DNA of 7,628 nucleotides from positions 1-7,628 of the forward strand of contig JABEVA010000063.1 in the NCBI GenBank assembly GCA_013044065.1, written 5' to 3'. Positions 6,164 to 7,628 of this stretch are shown in pieces. The translations under genes and the position numbers were made by a program. Origin of the DNA: Phycisphaerae bacterium (GTDB lineage Bacteria > Planctomycetota > Phycisphaerae > WQYP01). The notes under the pieces are model-generated. The model was not told the DNA's origin. It made no database searches and saw only the letters and a list, made by a program, of their open reading frames with translations. Numbering within the stretch: position 1 is the stretch's first letter; each line of letters opens with the position of its first letter.

Positions 6164-7321
6164 TCAAGACTCGCTGCGCAGGGTCCGCATCATGCCGGTG
6201 GACTCCCGTAACACCAGGTGGGTGGGCAACACCTCCGCGACATGTTCCACCTTGCCGCGAATACGCTCCACCAATTTTTCACAGGCTAAAACGCCCAGTT
6301 CGTACAACGGCAAATGGACCGTCGTGAGGCTGGGGTTGGCGTAGGCCAGATGCTGGATATCGTCAAAGCCCACCACCGAAACATCGTCCGGCACCCGGTG
6401 TCCATGGGTGGTTAGATACCGGATGGCACCCAGGGCCATTTTGTCGTTACCGCACAAGAGTGCCGAGATTTCCGGAGCACGGGTCAACAGAACGCGTGCC
6501 GCTTCCGCCCCGCCCTCATCGGTGAAACAACCATCCACCAGCCATTTTTCCGACGGGCTTATTCCCGCCTCCACCAATCTGGCGGTATACGTTTCCACGA
6601 CATCACGGGCGGTAGGGCTTTCCGGGGCGGCGTAAACCATGCCGATGTTGCGATGGCCAAGCTGCAACAGACAGTTCATCGCTTGCTGGGCACCGAGGCG
6701 ATAATCACATTGCACATAATCCAGCAGGTTATCGCCAAAGCGGTTGTCCACCAGAATCATCGGATAGCGCCGCGCCGCGAAGTCTGACAAAAAACTGTGC
6801 TTTTCATTAAAACCCAGGCAAAGCACACCATCCACAAACCGGCGTTCATACAATTCCAGATGCTTGCCCTCCTTGACAAACTGTGGCTTGGCCTGCTCGA
6901 TGAGCAATTTATGCCCGAGCTTGCCCGCCCGATCAGCAATTCCACTGAGTATCTCCCCAAAGTAGGCATCGGCAAACGCGTGCCTGAGCGGGGGTAGCAT
7001 GACGGCAACCACTTGGGTGTACCTCCCGGAAAGACTTTGGGCCAGCCGATTGGGTCGGTAGCCCATTTTGTCGATCATTCGCTGAACTTTAATATGTGTG
7101 GACCGGCTGATGCGCGGGCTGGCGTTGAGCACCATCGATACCGTGGCCACGGATACTCCCGCTTGCCGGGCCACCTCGCGAATATTGACTCTTTCCGGTG
7201 CCTTTTCCTCCGCCCCCGTGTTATTAAAGCGCACGGTTATTTCCTTGGAAGCCTCGCGGCTAGGCGCAAAAACATCGGCAGGTTCACTTTCGGGAGAGGA
7301 ATTCAGCGGTCGCGTCGGCAC
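6164..7321 (-). CDS. LacI/GalR-family transcriptional repressor
   Basis: A 385-residue cytoplasmic DNA-binding regulator that senses a sugar or sugar phosphate. The LacI helix-turn-helix is at residues 45-66 (NIREVARQAGVSVATVSMVL), followed by the linker and hinge helix (MGYRPNRLAQSLSG, 86-99) and a periplasmic-binding-protein-like effector domain to the end. Family segments in that domain include FVDGVLCLGF, LGHRNIGMVY, ALLCGNDKMALGA and VPDDVSVVGFDD. The start is GTG at 7321, with GGAG ten bases upstream and a good promoter 48 bases upstream. It leaves about 44 residues before the helix-turn-helix, where the family usually has about five. An internal GTG at 7234 (Val30) has AGGA seven bases upstream and would give a 356-residue protein of normal size. 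The gene sits directly upstream of the GH13-GH31 pair in the same orientation and most likely controls it and itself. Specificity is not predictable from sequence alone. Confidence 0.93.
   Translation of the reverse strand: MPTRPLNSSPESEPADVFAPSREASKEITVRFNNTGAEEKAPERVNIREVARQAGVSVATVSMVLNASPRISRSTHIKVQRMIDKMGYRPNRLAQSLSGRYTQVVAVMLPPLRHAFADAYFGEILSGIADRAGKLGHKLLIEQAKPQFVKEGKHLELYERRFVDGVLCLGFNEKHSFLSDFAARRYPMILVDNRFGDNLLDYVQCDYRLGAQQAMNCLLQLGHRNIGMVYAAPESPTARDVVETYTARLVEAGISPSEKWLVDGCFTDEGGAEAARVLLTRAPEISALLCGNDKMALGAIRYLTTHGHRVPDDVSVVGFDDIQHLAYANPSLTTVHLPLYELGVLACEKLVERIRGKVEHVAEVLPTHLVLRESTGMMRTLRSES
7242..7245 (-). promoter_or_regulatory. Alternative internal ribosome-binding site for the repressor (AGGA)
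   Basis: AGGA on the minus strand, seven bases before an in-frame GTG at 7234-7232. It would start the repressor 29 codons later and remove most of the unusual N-terminal tail. Confidence 0.35.
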
Positions 7322-7331
7322 GGCGTTTTAT

Positions 7332-7335
7332 CTCC
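7332..7335 (-). promoter_or_regulatory. Ribosome-binding site of the repressor (GGAG)
   Basis: GGAG on the minus strand, ten bases before GTG 7321. An ATG at 7337 overlaps this site but is out of frame with the repressor. Confidence 0.5.
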
Positions 7336-7359
7336 ATATCGGCTCGGCTTTCCAGCCAT

Positions 7360-7390
7360 TGTTAAAACAGTTTACCATTATCGTTTAACA
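7360..7390 (-). promoter_or_regulatory. Probable LacI-type operator overlapping the repressor promoter
   Basis: On the minus strand three related 7-base arms occur within 31 bases: TGTTAAA at the outer left, TGGTAAA in the middle and TTTAACA at the outer right. The outer pair is a perfect 7-bp inverted repeat. The middle and right arms form a tighter imperfect palindrome, TGGTAAACTGTTTTAACA (plus-strand 7360-7377), with six of seven arm positions matching around a four-base centre. LacI-family proteins bind such two-fold symmetric sites. The elements cover the spacer and -10 box, where binding would block RNA polymerase. The assignment to this repressor is inference. Confidence 0.5.
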
Positions 7391-7397
7391 GTGTCAA
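7369..7397 (-). promoter_or_regulatory. Sigma-70-type promoter of the repressor gene
   Basis: On the minus strand TTGACA (7397-7392) is a perfect -35 hexamer. A 17-base spacer follows, then TAAACT (7374-7369), matching four of six -10 positions. Transcription would begin near 7362, giving a leader of about 40 bases that contains the GGAG ribosome-binding site. This is the only clear -35/-10 pair seen in the window. Confidence 0.65.
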
Positions 7398-7529
7398 GAG
7401 GGAGAAAAAATTGAATGTCGGCAGGACCGTGGCAACCCCTTGAAATAAGTGGACTTGGGGCAATTCCATCCGCATCGTTTGAGCGATTTAGAGAAAGATT
7501 CGGCCGTCAAAAACCCCTATGACATACTA

Positions 7530-7628
7530 TCAGTCACGTCCGGTAACGATCAAATCCACAGCTTTTGTGCTTAAACCAGGTGTCAATGGCACCGCAGGGC
7601 CAAACGTCTCGGCAGCTTTCTGCATCGA
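7530..7628 (-). CDS. Possible 3' end of an upstream gene (unrecognised, partial)
   Basis: From the right edge the minus strand is open for 32 codons to a TGA at 7532-7530. The peptide (KAAETFGPAVPLTPGLSTKA in its middle) has a plausible composition but matches nothing I recognise. A second frame is also open for 30 codons, so openness alone proves little. The rest of 7398-7529 shows only a 35-codon plus-strand ORF from 7415 and no convincing RNA or terminator. Confidence 0.22.
   Translation of the reverse strand, partial: SMQKAAETFGPAVPLTPGLSTKAVDLIVTGRD

Noticed and set aside
7441..7465. CCCC...GGGG symmetric element upstream of the repressor
   Set aside because: Only four outer pairs plus a tiny AAGT/ACTT inner match are present, with mismatches between them; too weak for an operator or terminator call.
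7415..7522. 35-codon plus-strand ORF behind GGGAG, divergent from the repressor
   Set aside because: It is short, without recognisable features, and its spacing is long. It could be real but nothing beyond an open frame supports it.
7530..7628. A second TTGACA near 7583 on the minus strand as another promoter
   Set aside because: No -10-like hexamer lies 16-18 bases downstream.

Overview
The window reads as a small carbohydrate-utilisation locus from a GC-rich bacterium. All recognisable genes lie on the minus strand, so transcription runs from high to low coordinates. In that order they are: a LacI-family repressor (about 7321-6164), a secreted GH13 alpha-amylase-family lipoprotein (about 6002-3339), a Tat-exported GH31 alpha-glycosidase with a C-terminal carbohydrate-binding-like domain (3309-388), and the first 51 codons of a GHMP-family sugar kinase that runs off the left edge (153-1). 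Taxonomy cannot be fixed from this much sequence. The combination of a lipoprotein amylase, a Tat-exported GH31, a GHMP kinase and weak Shine-Dalgarno use would fit Planctomycetota or a similar environmental Gram-negative lineage, but that is only an inference.

Right end (7322-7628, 307 bases without a firm gene): this holds the repressor promoter, with a perfect TTGACA -35, a 17-base spacer and a TAAACT -10. TGTTAAA-type inverted repeats overlap the promoter and are a plausible autoregulatory operator. Beyond it, up to the edge, there is only a possible 3' end of an upstream reading frame.

Centre: the repressor stop and the GH13 gene are separated by 74 or 161 bases, depending on the GH13 start. 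The GH13 and GH31 genes are 29 bases apart, with an AGGAG ribosome-binding site in the gap, so they are very probably co-transcribed.

Left end: after GH31 there is a 234-base gap. It contains a strong hairpin that is terminator-like on the minus strand, then a TATAGT -10 element placed so that the sugar kinase mRNA would be leaderless.

Working model (inference): an alpha-glucan, cyclodextrin or related alpha-glucoside is cut outside the cytoplasm by the membrane-anchored GH13 protein, trimmed or transglycosylated by the exported GH31 enzyme, and sensed as a small sugar by the LacI-type regulator. The sugar kinase may act on a released monosaccharide. No transporter is visible in the window. 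I see no CRISPR, tRNA, rRNA, insertion sequence or defence system. The most unusual point is that the GH13 enzyme keeps all three catalytic acids but has changed two normally conserved neighbouring residues (Asn to Gly in region I, His to Gln in region IV).
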